DNA from: Parapedobacter flavus
GTDB lineage: Bacteria; Bacteroidota; Bacteroidia; Sphingobacteriales; Sphingobacteriaceae
Reading direction: 5' to 3'
Assembly: GCF_035818675.1 (NCBI RefSeq)
Contig: NZ_JAYKZZ010000007.1
Location: 62,001 to 126,000, forward strand
DNA length: 64,000 bases
The notes below the pieces were generated by a model. The model ran no database searches, was not told where the DNA came from, and saw only the letters and a list, made by a program, of their open reading frames with translations. Positions 43,968 to 51,335 of this stretch are shown piece after piece. The position numbers and the translations under genes were made by a program. How positions within the stretch are numbered: position 1 is the first letter of the stretch; each line of letters opens with the position of its first letter.

Positions 43968-45020
43968 ATGACTATGAATGTCGCTTCGTTAAAAATTACA
44001 CCAGAGATACTGGGCTTAATTGCTGAGATAGATGAGTTTAAAGGCGCATGGAAAGCGCTCGGGCAGCTGGCGCCGGAGCAGCTCACATCGTTGAGGCGGG
44101 TTGCTACCATCGAAAGTATTGGATCGTCTACCCGTATCGAAGGCAGTAGACTCTCCGACCGTGAAGTGGAGGCGTTATTGTCCAATCTCCACATCCATCA
44201 ATTCGAACATCGGGATGAGCAGGAGGTCGCTGGATATGCCGAGGTGATGAATACTATTTTCGAACACTACCAAGAGATTCCGCTTAACGAAAATTACATC
44301 CGTCAGCTTCATCGCGATTTGCTGAAATTCAGTGATAAAGACTCACGCCATCGTGGTGAATACAAAAAACACAGCAATCAAGTAGAAGCTTTCGATTCAA
44401 CCGGCAAAAGTGTAGGTGTTGTTTTCGTTACGGCCAGTCCTTTTGATACACCGTTGCGCATGCAGAATTTGGTGAAATGGACACGTGCCACATTAGACAC
44501 AAAGTCGCTTCACCCCCTTTTGGTATGTGCAATATTTGTCGTTGAGTTTTTGGCCATCCACCCGTTTCAGGATGGCAATGGCCGTCTTTCACGTGTTTTG
44601 ACAACCTACCTTTTGCTACAAGCCGGATATTTGTATGTACCCTACAGTTCGCTTGAAGCCGTCATTGAACACAGCAAAGAGGCTTATTACCTTGCGTTGC
44701 GGCAAACCCAAGGCACATTGCATGAAGACACACCCGATTGGCAACCTTGGGTACTGTTCTTCCTTAAAGCGTTGCATCAGCAGAAGCACCGGCTGGCAGC
44801 CAAGGTAGCCCGCGAGCAATTATTGCTTGGGCAATTACCTGCGCTATCCCTTCAAATTCTGGAATCTGTGAAATCACGTGGACAGGCGACTATCAGCGAG
44901 CTGGTCGTCTTTACCCAGGCTAACCGTAATACGGTAAAGAAACATTTGGAAAATCTAGTGCAGGCCCGTCACTTGGCTAAGCATGGCACAGGTAAAGGCA
45001 CCTATTACACATTAGGTTAA
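43968..45020 (+). CDS. Fic-domain protein with N-terminal inhibitory motif
   Basis: The 350-residue protein has the Fic motif HPFQDGNGRLSR (catalytic His198) and an N-terminal inhibitory motif SSTRIEG (Ser54-x3-Glu58-Gly59), the class II arrangement in which a helix of the same chain blocks ATP binding. A C-terminal winged helix (about 300-350, SRGQATISELVVFTQANRNT) would bind DNA. Fic proteins transfer AMP or other nucleotides to target hydroxyls. The promoter excludes the long frame from 43920; the ATG at 43974 is also possible. It is intact, unlike the genes after it. Confidence 0.92.
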   Translation: MTMNVASLKITPEILGLIAEIDEFKGAWKALGQLAPEQLTSLRRVATIESIGSSTRIEGSRLSDREVEALLSNLHIHQFEHRDEQEVAGYAEVMNTIFEHYQEIPLNENYIRQLHRDLLKFSDKDSRHRGEYKKHSNQVEAFDSTGKSVGVVFVTASPFDTPLRMQNLVKWTRATLDTKSLHPLLVCAIFVVEFLAIHPFQDGNGRLSRVLTTYLLLQAGYLYVPYSSLEAVIEHSKEAYYLALRQTQGTLHEDTPDWQPWVLFFLKALHQQKHRLAAKVAREQLLLGQLPALSLQILESVKSRGQATISELVVFTQANRNTVKKHLENLVQARHLAKHGTGKGTYYTLG

Positions 45021-45064
45021 TAGTTTTTATTAATATTTGTAGCTAATTTCAGGATAGATTACAC

Positions 45065-45216
45065 CGTCATTTGTCAGCAACCTTTGGTAAGGGTTTCCAG
45101 CGGCCAATTTGTGGAATATGAGAGAGTTTTACCAACCTTATCCGGACTTTAACGAATTCGCTACGCACTGCGTAGGGAATCTAAGCTCGACAAACATCCG
45201 GCTGATTATGCGGTTA
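45065..45216 (+). pseudogene. Remnant of a YhcG/DUF1016 PDDEXK nuclease-family gene, frameshifted
   Basis: One frame gives RHLSATFGKGF and, after a one-base shift near 45093, the next gives PAANLWNMREFYQPYPDFNE and SSTNIRLIMRL. Together they reproduce the conserved N-terminal helical segment of YhcG proteins (GKGFS..NL..MRQFY..P, then W.HYRLLMRV). The remainder, including the nuclease domain, is missing. No start codon is left. It lies 44 bp after the Fic gene. Confidence 0.65.
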
Positions 45217-45231
45217 TCGTATTGCCCACGC

Positions 45232-45435
45232 CTATTTGTGTGGCCTCCTTACTGAAACGAAATCAAATCCTGCGTCCCTTAAAGTAGCTGTATAGCGTTC
45301 TAGGCTCTTCGGTTTATGCCAGTTTTGAATAATCGGTGTCTGTTTTCCTTCATTCGCAGCGACAGCTGATAGCACAACGGTCAATTTTTCTTGGACCCTC
45401 AATTGCACCCTCATTTGCACCCTCAAAGTTGTCAT
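45232..45435 (-). pseudogene. Remnant of a winged-helix domain (C-terminus of an AlbA_2 or DNA-helicase-like protein)
   Basis: This 67-codon frame reads KQTPIIQNWHKPKSLERYTA and LRDAGFDFV, with the form of the C-terminal winged helix found in AlbA_2-type ATP-binding regulators (KSVERYIKQLKDAGLIEF). The second strand of the wing is lost and replaced with SVRRPHK. The upstream MRVQLRVQ repeat is also typical of a region just before that domain. The parent gene can only be guessed. Confidence 0.5.
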
Positions 45436-45518
45436 TCAGAAAATTGGGATGGATTCTCAAAATGACCTGAAAATAGCTCCGATCCTCATACGGTAATTGT
45501 TAAAAGCTCGAATCCAGT

Positions 45519-45791
45519 GTGTCTAAAATGTTCATTGTGGTGTCTACACTGGTGTATCTGCCACTATACATTCGGAAACAATATCCGGTTTTCGATGGAG
45601 ATTTGTTATTTGTCCGAAAGCGACGTGAATTATTTCCAGCTCAAGTCGCCTCTCCCAAAGAAGCCCGGAAGTTGGCATACGAATATGTTTCGGATACCTT
45701 CGATCAATTGGTGGAAGATTCCCTTAGACGAAACGAGACGTTTGTTTATGAGGGGCGTTTTACCAATGATTCAACAAAACTCACGCTTTAG
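45519..45791 (+). pseudogene. Zeta-toxin-like kinase remnant missing its P-loop
   Basis: A 90-codon frame from GTG gives MSKMFIVVST, then YLPLYIRKQYPVFDGDLLFV and LVEDSLRRNETFVYEGRFTN. In zeta-type kinases of Bacteroidota the first two segments are joined by GSNGAGKS and a few residues; here about ten codons including the Walker A motif are deleted in frame. It is also cut off shortly after FVYEGRFTN, so substrate-binding helices are lost. It cannot be an active kinase. Confidence 0.65.
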
Positions 45792-45812
45792 CAAGTAATT
45801 AGCTATTTTTGT

Positions 45813-45968
45813 ATGATGGCTGTAACTATTTCCGTAAATAACGATATCCTTACATGGGCCATTGCCCGTGCCGGTTATGAATTGCCCGACTTCGCCGAAA
45901 AATATCCGCGGATTAGCGATTGGCTTAGCGGTGCGAAACAGCCTACCGTAAAGCAGCACGGCTACTGA
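45813..45968 (+). pseudogene. N-terminal remnant of an ImmA/IrrE-type gene (HTH segment)
   Basis: The 51-codon frame starts ATGATG and reads AVTISVNNDILTWAIARAGY, LPDFAEKYPRISDWLSGAKQ and PTVKQ, the N-terminal DNA-binding segment of the XRE/ImmA-IrrE metalloprotease family. It then ends HGY-stop, where the family continues with the peptidase domain (HExxH). The start is 21 bp after the zeta-like remnant. The end falls inside the sigma-factor remnant, so this is the junction. Confidence 0.7.
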
Positions 45969-46063
45969 AGCGGAACGAACAGACCATTAAAAACAATGTG
46001 CACTTGGCTAGGCTAAAATTGCGGAAAATGCTTGAAAAAAGCAGGAAGGAGGGTTGGAAGTAA
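45953..46063 (+). pseudogene. 3' stub of an ECF sigma factor gene
   Basis: In the frame of 45953 the sequence AARLLKRNEQTIKNNVHLAR followed by LKLRKMLEKS resembles the end of sigma region 4, with the recognition helix R.EQTIKNNVH. It stops with TAATG shared with the FecR gene, the coupling expected of a sigma/anti-sigma pair. Regions 2 and 3 and the start are missing; the ImmA/IrrE-like remnant is fused in another frame. I see no other copy in the window. Confidence 0.55.
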
Positions 46064-47448
46064 TGTACAAGCCGATAAATATCAAACGGATCATCCGGCG
46101 TGGGCTGGAAGGCAAATTGACTGGACAGGAGGCTGCGGTACTCAAATCGGCCCGGCTGATCTACGAAGAAAATGAACTGCTGGAGTTGGAGATGGATGTG
46201 CTGGAGGAAATGGCGGCGGAATGCCCGAGGGGTGTATTCCGGCAACGAAACGTCGATGCAGGAGCGATCATCCGCGCAGAGCGGAAACAATATATCCGTC
46301 AGTTGCTCACCGGAGGTATGCGGGTGTGTGCCGGTATTGCGGTGCTGTGGTTGATCGGGGCGGGTGTATTGGCCCTCAACCAGTGGTGGAGCGAGCGGAC
46401 GTTGCCGTCGGCCTACGAAAAATTGGTCATGGCCGGCTACCGGATTCCCCCATCCGAATTTGCCTGTACGGTTTACTGGGGCAATTCCGTTACGGTAGTG
46501 GGCAAGGAGAGCCGGGGGCGGCTGGGCCGTTTTGGAGACAAAGAGTTGCGCCGCAGCGACAATGGCGAACTCGAATTGGTTCGGTTGCCATCGCAGTTCG
46601 CCTTTTCGGCAGGTCAACAGCCAGCTATTCGGGTGGTCACCGGTGCCCAGCAGCAATGTGCGGTGCGGCTTCCGGATGGGAGTTTGATACGGTTGGATGC
46701 TGGATCTAGCTTTTCTTATCCGACGGAGAAGCGGGGCGCTCCGAATACCGAAATCAGCTTGGCGGGCCGGGCGTTAATCCGGGTACGCGAACATACAGAT
46801 CGACATCCGCGGACCGTCGTGCTCCGTACAGCCAATGGATCAATGACTACACAGAAGGGGGAATTTGCCGTGCTGGCCAACCGAACGGACACGCGGGTGA
46901 CGCTGCTGGAGGGAAGGGTGGAAGCCCAATTCCCGATCGATGACGGGTACCGGGTGCTCACCAATGCGGGCGATCAAGTTACTTACGACCGCTGCTGCAC
47001 AGATGCCGAAGGGAACATTAACATGACGCTCTCCGGTGTTACTCGGGTGGACCCGTGGCAGGAGGTGGCATGGACCACAAAAGAGCGGAATTACCGGAAT
47101 GTCCCGCTTCGAGCCTTCGTTTTGGAGATGAACCGGACGTATAACCTGGGGGTAACGAGCGTAAGCTGCATTCCCGAAACAAAAACCATTACGGCTTCGA
47201 TACATTTCAAGGATCCGGTAGATAAAATCTATGGCTACATCCGGAAGGCCGGATTACCCATGTACGAAAGTAATGGCATGATTAGCTTCTGCGGTCCGGA
47301 TCTCGACCCCGGCCCGCTGCGGTATCTGGATGGGATAGGCGACTCGCTGGACTTGATGGATGTGTTGCATGGCCGTGAAAGGTTGGCTTGGGTCACCAGA
47401 TCTAAAAAGATGGGCAACATGAATGTTTATAACGGATATAATCGGTAA
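46063..47448 (+). CDS. FecR-family anti-sigma factor, apparently orphaned
   Basis: The 461-residue protein has a cytoplasmic anti-sigma segment (about 1-80), a membrane helix at about 85-108, the FecR domain (about 185-290, LPDGSLIRLDAGSSFSYP) and a C-terminal DUF4974/STN-like domain (VPLRAFVLEMNRTYNLGV) plus an unusual tail ending NVYNGYNR. Such proteins relay signals from TonB-dependent receptors to an ECF sigma factor. The sigma gene is a stub and no SusC-like receptor follows, so it may act on a remote sigma or be decaying. The ATG overlaps the stub's stop. Its last 47 bp overlap the DinB gene antisense. Confidence 0.88.
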   Translation: MYKPINIKRIIRRGLEGKLTGQEAAVLKSARLIYEENELLELEMDVLEEMAAECPRGVFRQRNVDAGAIIRAERKQYIRQLLTGGMRVCAGIAVLWLIGAGVLALNQWWSERTLPSAYEKLVMAGYRIPPSEFACTVYWGNSVTVVGKESRGRLGRFGDKELRRSDNGELELVRLPSQFAFSAGQQPAIRVVTGAQQQCAVRLPDGSLIRLDAGSSFSYPTEKRGAPNTEISLAGRALIRVREHTDRHPRTVVLRTANGSMTTQKGEFAVLANRTDTRVTLLEGRVEAQFPIDDGYRVLTNAGDQVTYDRCCTDAEGNINMTLSGVTRVDPWQEVAWTTKERNYRNVPLRAFVLEMNRTYNLGVTSVSCIPETKTITASIHFKDPVDKIYGYIRKAGLPMYESNGMISFCGPDLDPGPLRYLDGIGDSLDLMDVLHGRERLAWVTRSKKMGNMNVYNGYNR

Positions 47449-47863
47449 CCAGCGGTTCAATGCCATGCTGCCTGAATAGCGATGCGATTTGCCCGCGATG
47501 GTAGGTGGAATGGTTGATGACGTGGAATAACGTATCCTTTACCGTGTTGACGAATGGTTTGCCTGCGGTGGTCCGGTAAGCGATTTCGCTCATAAGATCG
47601 CATGCCTGGAGGATGTGCTGGGTCTCTTCGTGGTTGAGCCGATCTACCGTAGCAAATGTATCAATGCCATGATCATCCCATACACCGTATTCTGTTTTTT
47701 TTCCCAGCATCCGATGGTTCCAAATATGATGTGCGTTCAGAATGTGGCTGAATAACGCAATAGATTTGGGATCAACGCGTGCGGATTCGTGTTCAAAAAT
47801 ATGGGCTAGTTGCTGGTTGCAATGCTGGTTATATCCAAATAGCTCGTCGAAAAAAGATTTCAT
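47402..47863 (-). CDS. DinB-family protein
   Basis: The 153-residue protein is a four-helix bundle with the metal-binding pattern HILNAHHIWNHR and HVINHSTYHRGQI, as in DinB/YfiT-type thiol-dependent hydrolases or transferases. The start ATG at 47863 gives MKSFFDELFGYNQ; a slightly longer frame begins at 47872. The 3' end overlaps the FecR gene on the opposite strand by 47 bp, so the two transcripts can form antisense. Confidence 0.88.
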   Translation of the reverse strand: MKSFFDELFGYNQHCNQQLAHIFEHESARVDPKSIALFSHILNAHHIWNHRMLGKKTEYGVWDDHGIDTFATVDRLNHEETQHILQACDLMSEIAYRTTAGKPFVNTVKDTLFHVINHSTYHRGQIASLFRQHGIEPLVTDYIRYKHSCCPSF

Positions 47864-48073
47864 ACAAAACAAAGGTATGAAATATGAGCTTAAATGCTTT
47901 TTTGGAGTATCCCGGTGTGATGATGGAGATTACCTTGAACCTTTCATAAACGGCGGAGTAATTCCTGATGCGGGCGCGGGGGTTGTGCATTTTTTTCTTA
48001 TTTTCGCCTGTCTGAAAGGGTGTGGTACAATTATCTACACCAATAACAGCTGCATTTTAGTTACTAATCGAAT

Positions 48074-48997
48074 ATGAAACGTTTCACAGTATCGTACAGT
48101 CTTGCGCTCTTTCTTTTACTCATCACTGCGTTTAACGGTGTTGCGCAGTCGCGTGTAGATGAAATACGGCAGTCACTACTTAACCCCGAACTCGACGAAG
48201 TGCTGGTGGTCGCCCATCGGGGCGATTGGCGTTATGCACCGGAAAATTCGCTGGCAGCCATATCAAACGCCATCGAAATGGGGGTAGATGTAGTGGAAAT
48301 TGACGTGCGGAAAACGAAAGATGGGCAACTGGTCCTGATGCACGACAAGACCTTAGATAGAACCACTACAGGGAAAGGGAACGTCAGCGACTGGACGCTC
48401 GACTCCATCAAAACACTGTGGCTGAGAAATGGCGCGGCCGTTAAGACCAAGCACCGCGTTCCCACCCTCGAAGAGGCGCTCGTGCTGGCGAAAGGAAAAG
48501 CCATGCTCAACCTCGATAAAGCCTACGGCGTGTTTGATGAGGTGTATGGCGTGCTCGCCAAGACGGGTACGGCAGACCATATCATCATGAAAGGCAGCCA
48601 ACCCGTGCAGCAGCTGAAATCGCAGTTTGGCCACTATCTGGAGGAAATCCTATACATGCCAGTTGTTAATCTCGATCGTGATAATGCCGCAGAGATAGTA
48701 TCGGATTACGTGACGCAGCTCCAACCGGTGGCCTTCGAACTGGTCTATAAGTCAGACACCAACCAGTTGACGCATACCCTGGCGCGCGACCTGGATGGCA
48801 AGAGCTTGATTTGGTACAATACGTTATGGCCCTCCCTGTCCGGCGGCCATGACGACGATTTTGCACTCGAAGACCCCGACAAAGCATACGGCTATTTGAT
48901 TGATACGCTGCGCGCGCGGATTATCCAGACGGATCGGCCCGCCTATCTGATCGAATACCTACAAGAACGCAAGAAAGAAGGAAAAGTAGGAAAATAA
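48074..48997 (+). CDS. Secreted glycerophosphodiester phosphodiesterase
   Basis: The 307-residue protein has a signal peptide (cleavage near GVAQ) and the GDPD core: VVAHRGD with His48-Arg49, Glu57 (PENSL), Glu75/Asp77 (VVEIDVRKTKDG), His90 (LMHD). It hydrolyses glycerophosphodiesters to glycerol-3-phosphate in the periplasm. Later barrel strands diverge from the well-studied E. coli GlpQ. It starts an operon-like run with the FAD oxidoreductase 5 bp downstream. Confidence 0.92.
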   Translation: MKRFTVSYSLALFLLLITAFNGVAQSRVDEIRQSLLNPELDEVLVVAHRGDWRYAPENSLAAISNAIEMGVDVVEIDVRKTKDGQLVLMHDKTLDRTTTGKGNVSDWTLDSIKTLWLRNGAAVKTKHRVPTLEEALVLAKGKAMLNLDKAYGVFDEVYGVLAKTGTADHIIMKGSQPVQQLKSQFGHYLEEILYMPVVNLDRDNAAEIVSDYVTQLQPVAFELVYKSDTNQLTHTLARDLDGKSLIWYNTLWPSLSGGHDDDFALEDPDKAYGYLIDTLRARIIQTDRPAYLIEYLQERKKEGKVGK

Positions 48998-49002
48998 TAA
49001 CC

Positions 49003-50733
49003 ATGATGATATCAAAAAAAACGATCCAGCTACTGGGTTTAAGCGTTGTTTTACTGTTGATGAGCCACCTGAAGGTACAGGGGCAGGAGAAGAAATATGA
49101 TGTGGTCGTTTATGGCGGCACCTCTGCGGGGATCGCCTCGGCCATCCAGGCATCCCGGATGGGCAAATCGGTCGTGTTGATCGAACCGACCCACCGCCTC
49201 GGGGGGCTGACCACCGGCGGGCTCGGGCAGACCGATATCGGTAATAAATATGTGATCGGCGGCATATCTCGCGAATTCTACCAGGGCATACGCGAATATT
49301 ACGACGACCCGAAAAGCTGGAAATGGCAACGGCGGGACGAATACGTGGATAAAGGGCAAACGCGGACGGCCGACGGGGAAGATGCCATGTGGACTTTTGA
49401 GCCTTCTGCCGCCGTCGAAGTGTATCGCCGAATGCTGGCAGACGAAAAGGTCGATGTGGTATACGACGAACAGTTGAACCGGGAAACGGGTGTCAGCAAA
49501 AACGGCAACCGTATCGAATCGATCGAAATGGAAAATGGCGCACGGTATGTCGCGAAGATGTTCATCGACGCCACCTACGAAGGGGACCTGATGGCGGCAA
49601 CGGGGGTTAGCTACCACGTGGGACGGGAGGCCAACAGCGAATACGGCGAAACGCTGAACGGTGTGCAGGCCAATAAAATAAGCCGAACACTGAACTGGAC
49701 GCTTTCTAAGAATGCGTATAACCACAACTTTATTGACCGGGTAGATCCCTACATCGTGAAAGGCGATCCGGAAAGCGGGTTGCTGCCATACATCACCGAA
49801 GGGCCCCCAGGGGTGGATGGCGAGGGCGACGACAAGATACAGGCGTACTGCTTCCGGATGACACTCACCGACCACCCCGACAACCGCATACCGTTTAAGA
49901 AGCCCGCGAATTACAATGAGCTCAACTATGAGCTGCTCATCAGAAACTACGAAGCGGCTACGGGCCCCATCGAGAAGATGTATACCTATGGCGACAAACT
50001 GGTGCCCTGGATTAACTCGCCCATGCCCAACCGCAAGACGGATACCAACAACCAGAAAGGGTTCTCCACCGACTTCATCGGGCAAAACCACGATTACCCG
50101 GAGGCATCTTACGAAGAACGGGAGCGGATCATCCAAACACACAGGGACTATCAGCAAGGCTTGATGTGGACATTGGCCTACCACCCACGGATACCCCAAA
50201 AAGTACGTGATGCGGTATCAAAATGGGGCACATGCAAAGACGAGTATGCCGAGGGGAGCAACGGCTGGCAACATCAGCTCTATATCCGCGAAGCGCGGCG
50301 CATGGTGGGTAGCTACGTGATGACCCAGAAAAACTGCGAACGGAAGGAGGTTGTGGAAGACCCCGTGGGTATGGGGGCATATGGCATGGACTCACACCAT
50401 ATACAGCGCTATGTGGATGTAAACGGGTTCGTGCAGAACGAGGGGAACGTGGAAGCACACGTAAAATATCCCTACCCGATCAGTTACCGCGCCATCGTAC
50501 CCCAGGAAGCCGAATGCGGCAATTTGCTGGTGCCGGTCTGCGTGAGTGCATCGCATATCGCGTTTGGTTCGATCCGCATGGAACCCGTTTTCATGGTGCT
50601 GGGGCAGTCGGCAGCCACCGCTGCGTGCCAAGCCATCGATAACGGGGTGGCGGTGCAGGATATCGATTATGCCGCATTGAAGAGCGCGCTGCTAAGCGAC
50701 AAACAGGTACTCGAAATCGAGATCGATAAATAA
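49003..50733 (+). CDS. Secreted FAD-dependent oxidoreductase
   Basis: The 576-residue protein has a signal peptide (hydrophobic residues 8-22) and an intact FAD fold VVVYGGTSAGIASAIQASRM, LIEPTHRLGGLTTGGLGQTD and a C-terminal GQSAATAACQA. This is the large FAD-dependent oxidoreductase family, often misannotated as xanthan lyase, in Bacteroidota carbohydrate clusters. The substrate is unknown. The protein at 12774-14072 is a distant relative with a broken FAD site. It starts 5 bp after the phosphodiesterase gene. Confidence 0.9.
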   Translation: MMISKKTIQLLGLSVVLLLMSHLKVQGQEKKYDVVVYGGTSAGIASAIQASRMGKSVVLIEPTHRLGGLTTGGLGQTDIGNKYVIGGISREFYQGIREYYDDPKSWKWQRRDEYVDKGQTRTADGEDAMWTFEPSAAVEVYRRMLADEKVDVVYDEQLNRETGVSKNGNRIESIEMENGARYVAKMFIDATYEGDLMAATGVSYHVGREANSEYGETLNGVQANKISRTLNWTLSKNAYNHNFIDRVDPYIVKGDPESGLLPYITEGPPGVDGEGDDKIQAYCFRMTLTDHPDNRIPFKKPANYNELNYELLIRNYEAATGPIEKMYTYGDKLVPWINSPMPNRKTDTNNQKGFSTDFIGQNHDYPEASYEERERIIQTHRDYQQGLMWTLAYHPRIPQKVRDAVSKWGTCKDEYAEGSNGWQHQLYIREARRMVGSYVMTQKNCERKEVVEDPVGMGAYGMDSHHIQRYVDVNGFVQNEGNVEAHVKYPYPISYRAIVPQEAECGNLLVPVCVSASHIAFGSIRMEPVFMVLGQSAATAACQAIDNGVAVQDIDYAALKSALLSDKQVLEIEIDK

Positions 50734-50781
50734 TGCAGCGCCGTTAAGAATTCGGATTAAAATCACATCGCAATAAAAAAT

Positions 50782-51333
50782 ATGGATCGCAGAGCTTCGA
50801 TACGAACAATGTTATACATCGCCGGAGGCACGTTGGTACTCCCCGCATGTTTCCGGCCATCGGGTAGGACCAGCATCGAGCTGGTTCATTTAAAAGTGAG
50901 TGAAGATGACGAGGCGCTGTTGGAGGCACTCGTTGAAACGCTGATCCCAGCAACCGATACGCCCGGTGGACGGAAATTGATGCTGCACCTTTTCGCCCTT
51001 AAGATGGTGGATGACTGCCACGGGCCGGAAGAACAACAGGCATTTGTAGATGGAGTACGTGCATTTGCGGACTGGTCACGTAACGTGCTGGGGAGCGCTT
51101 TCGTAGAAGCGGAGAAAGAACACCGGGAAAACCTGCTGAAGCAAATCGGTGAGGCCGGCGACGCTGCGGGTAAATTTTTCTCCTTGCTGAAAAGGCGGGC
51201 GATCCAAGGGTACATGAATTCGAAATACGTGATGACGAACTTGGTCAAATACGAACTGGTGCCGGGCAGGTATGATGGTTACTTTCCGATGGAAACAACC
51301 GATGGTGCAACCGTTAAAACAGCAGGGCAATAA
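50782..51333 (+). CDS. Gluconate 2-dehydrogenase subunit 3 family protein
   Basis: The 183-residue protein has an export signal (RRASIRTML, then IAGGTLVLPAC with a lipobox-like Cys) and the family pattern VSEDDEALLEALVETLIPAT, DTPGG. It is the small subunit that accompanies exported GMC dehydrogenases and helps their Tat export. The GMC gene begins 2 bp after it. The usual third partner, a multi-heme c-type cytochrome, is not adjacent. Confidence 0.88.
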   Translation: MDRRASIRTMLYIAGGTLVLPACFRPSGRTSIELVHLKVSEDDEALLEALVETLIPATDTPGGRKLMLHLFALKMVDDCHGPEEQQAFVDGVRAFADWSRNVLGSAFVEAEKEHRENLLKQIGEAGDAAGKFFSLLKRRAIQGYMNSKYVMTNLVKYELVPGRYDGYFPMETTDGATVKTAGQ

Positions 51334-51335
51334 GT

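Noticed and set aside
47877..48077. 66-codon frame between the DinB and phosphodiesterase genes
   Set aside because: Cys-rich, composition unlike neighbouring proteins, no ribosome site, and it would overlap the start of the phosphodiesterase gene. Treated as intergenic.
49051..50199. 382-codon open frame on the minus strand
   Set aside because: Antisense to the FAD oxidoreductase, whose frame has clear motifs along its whole length. The antisense product resembles nothing.
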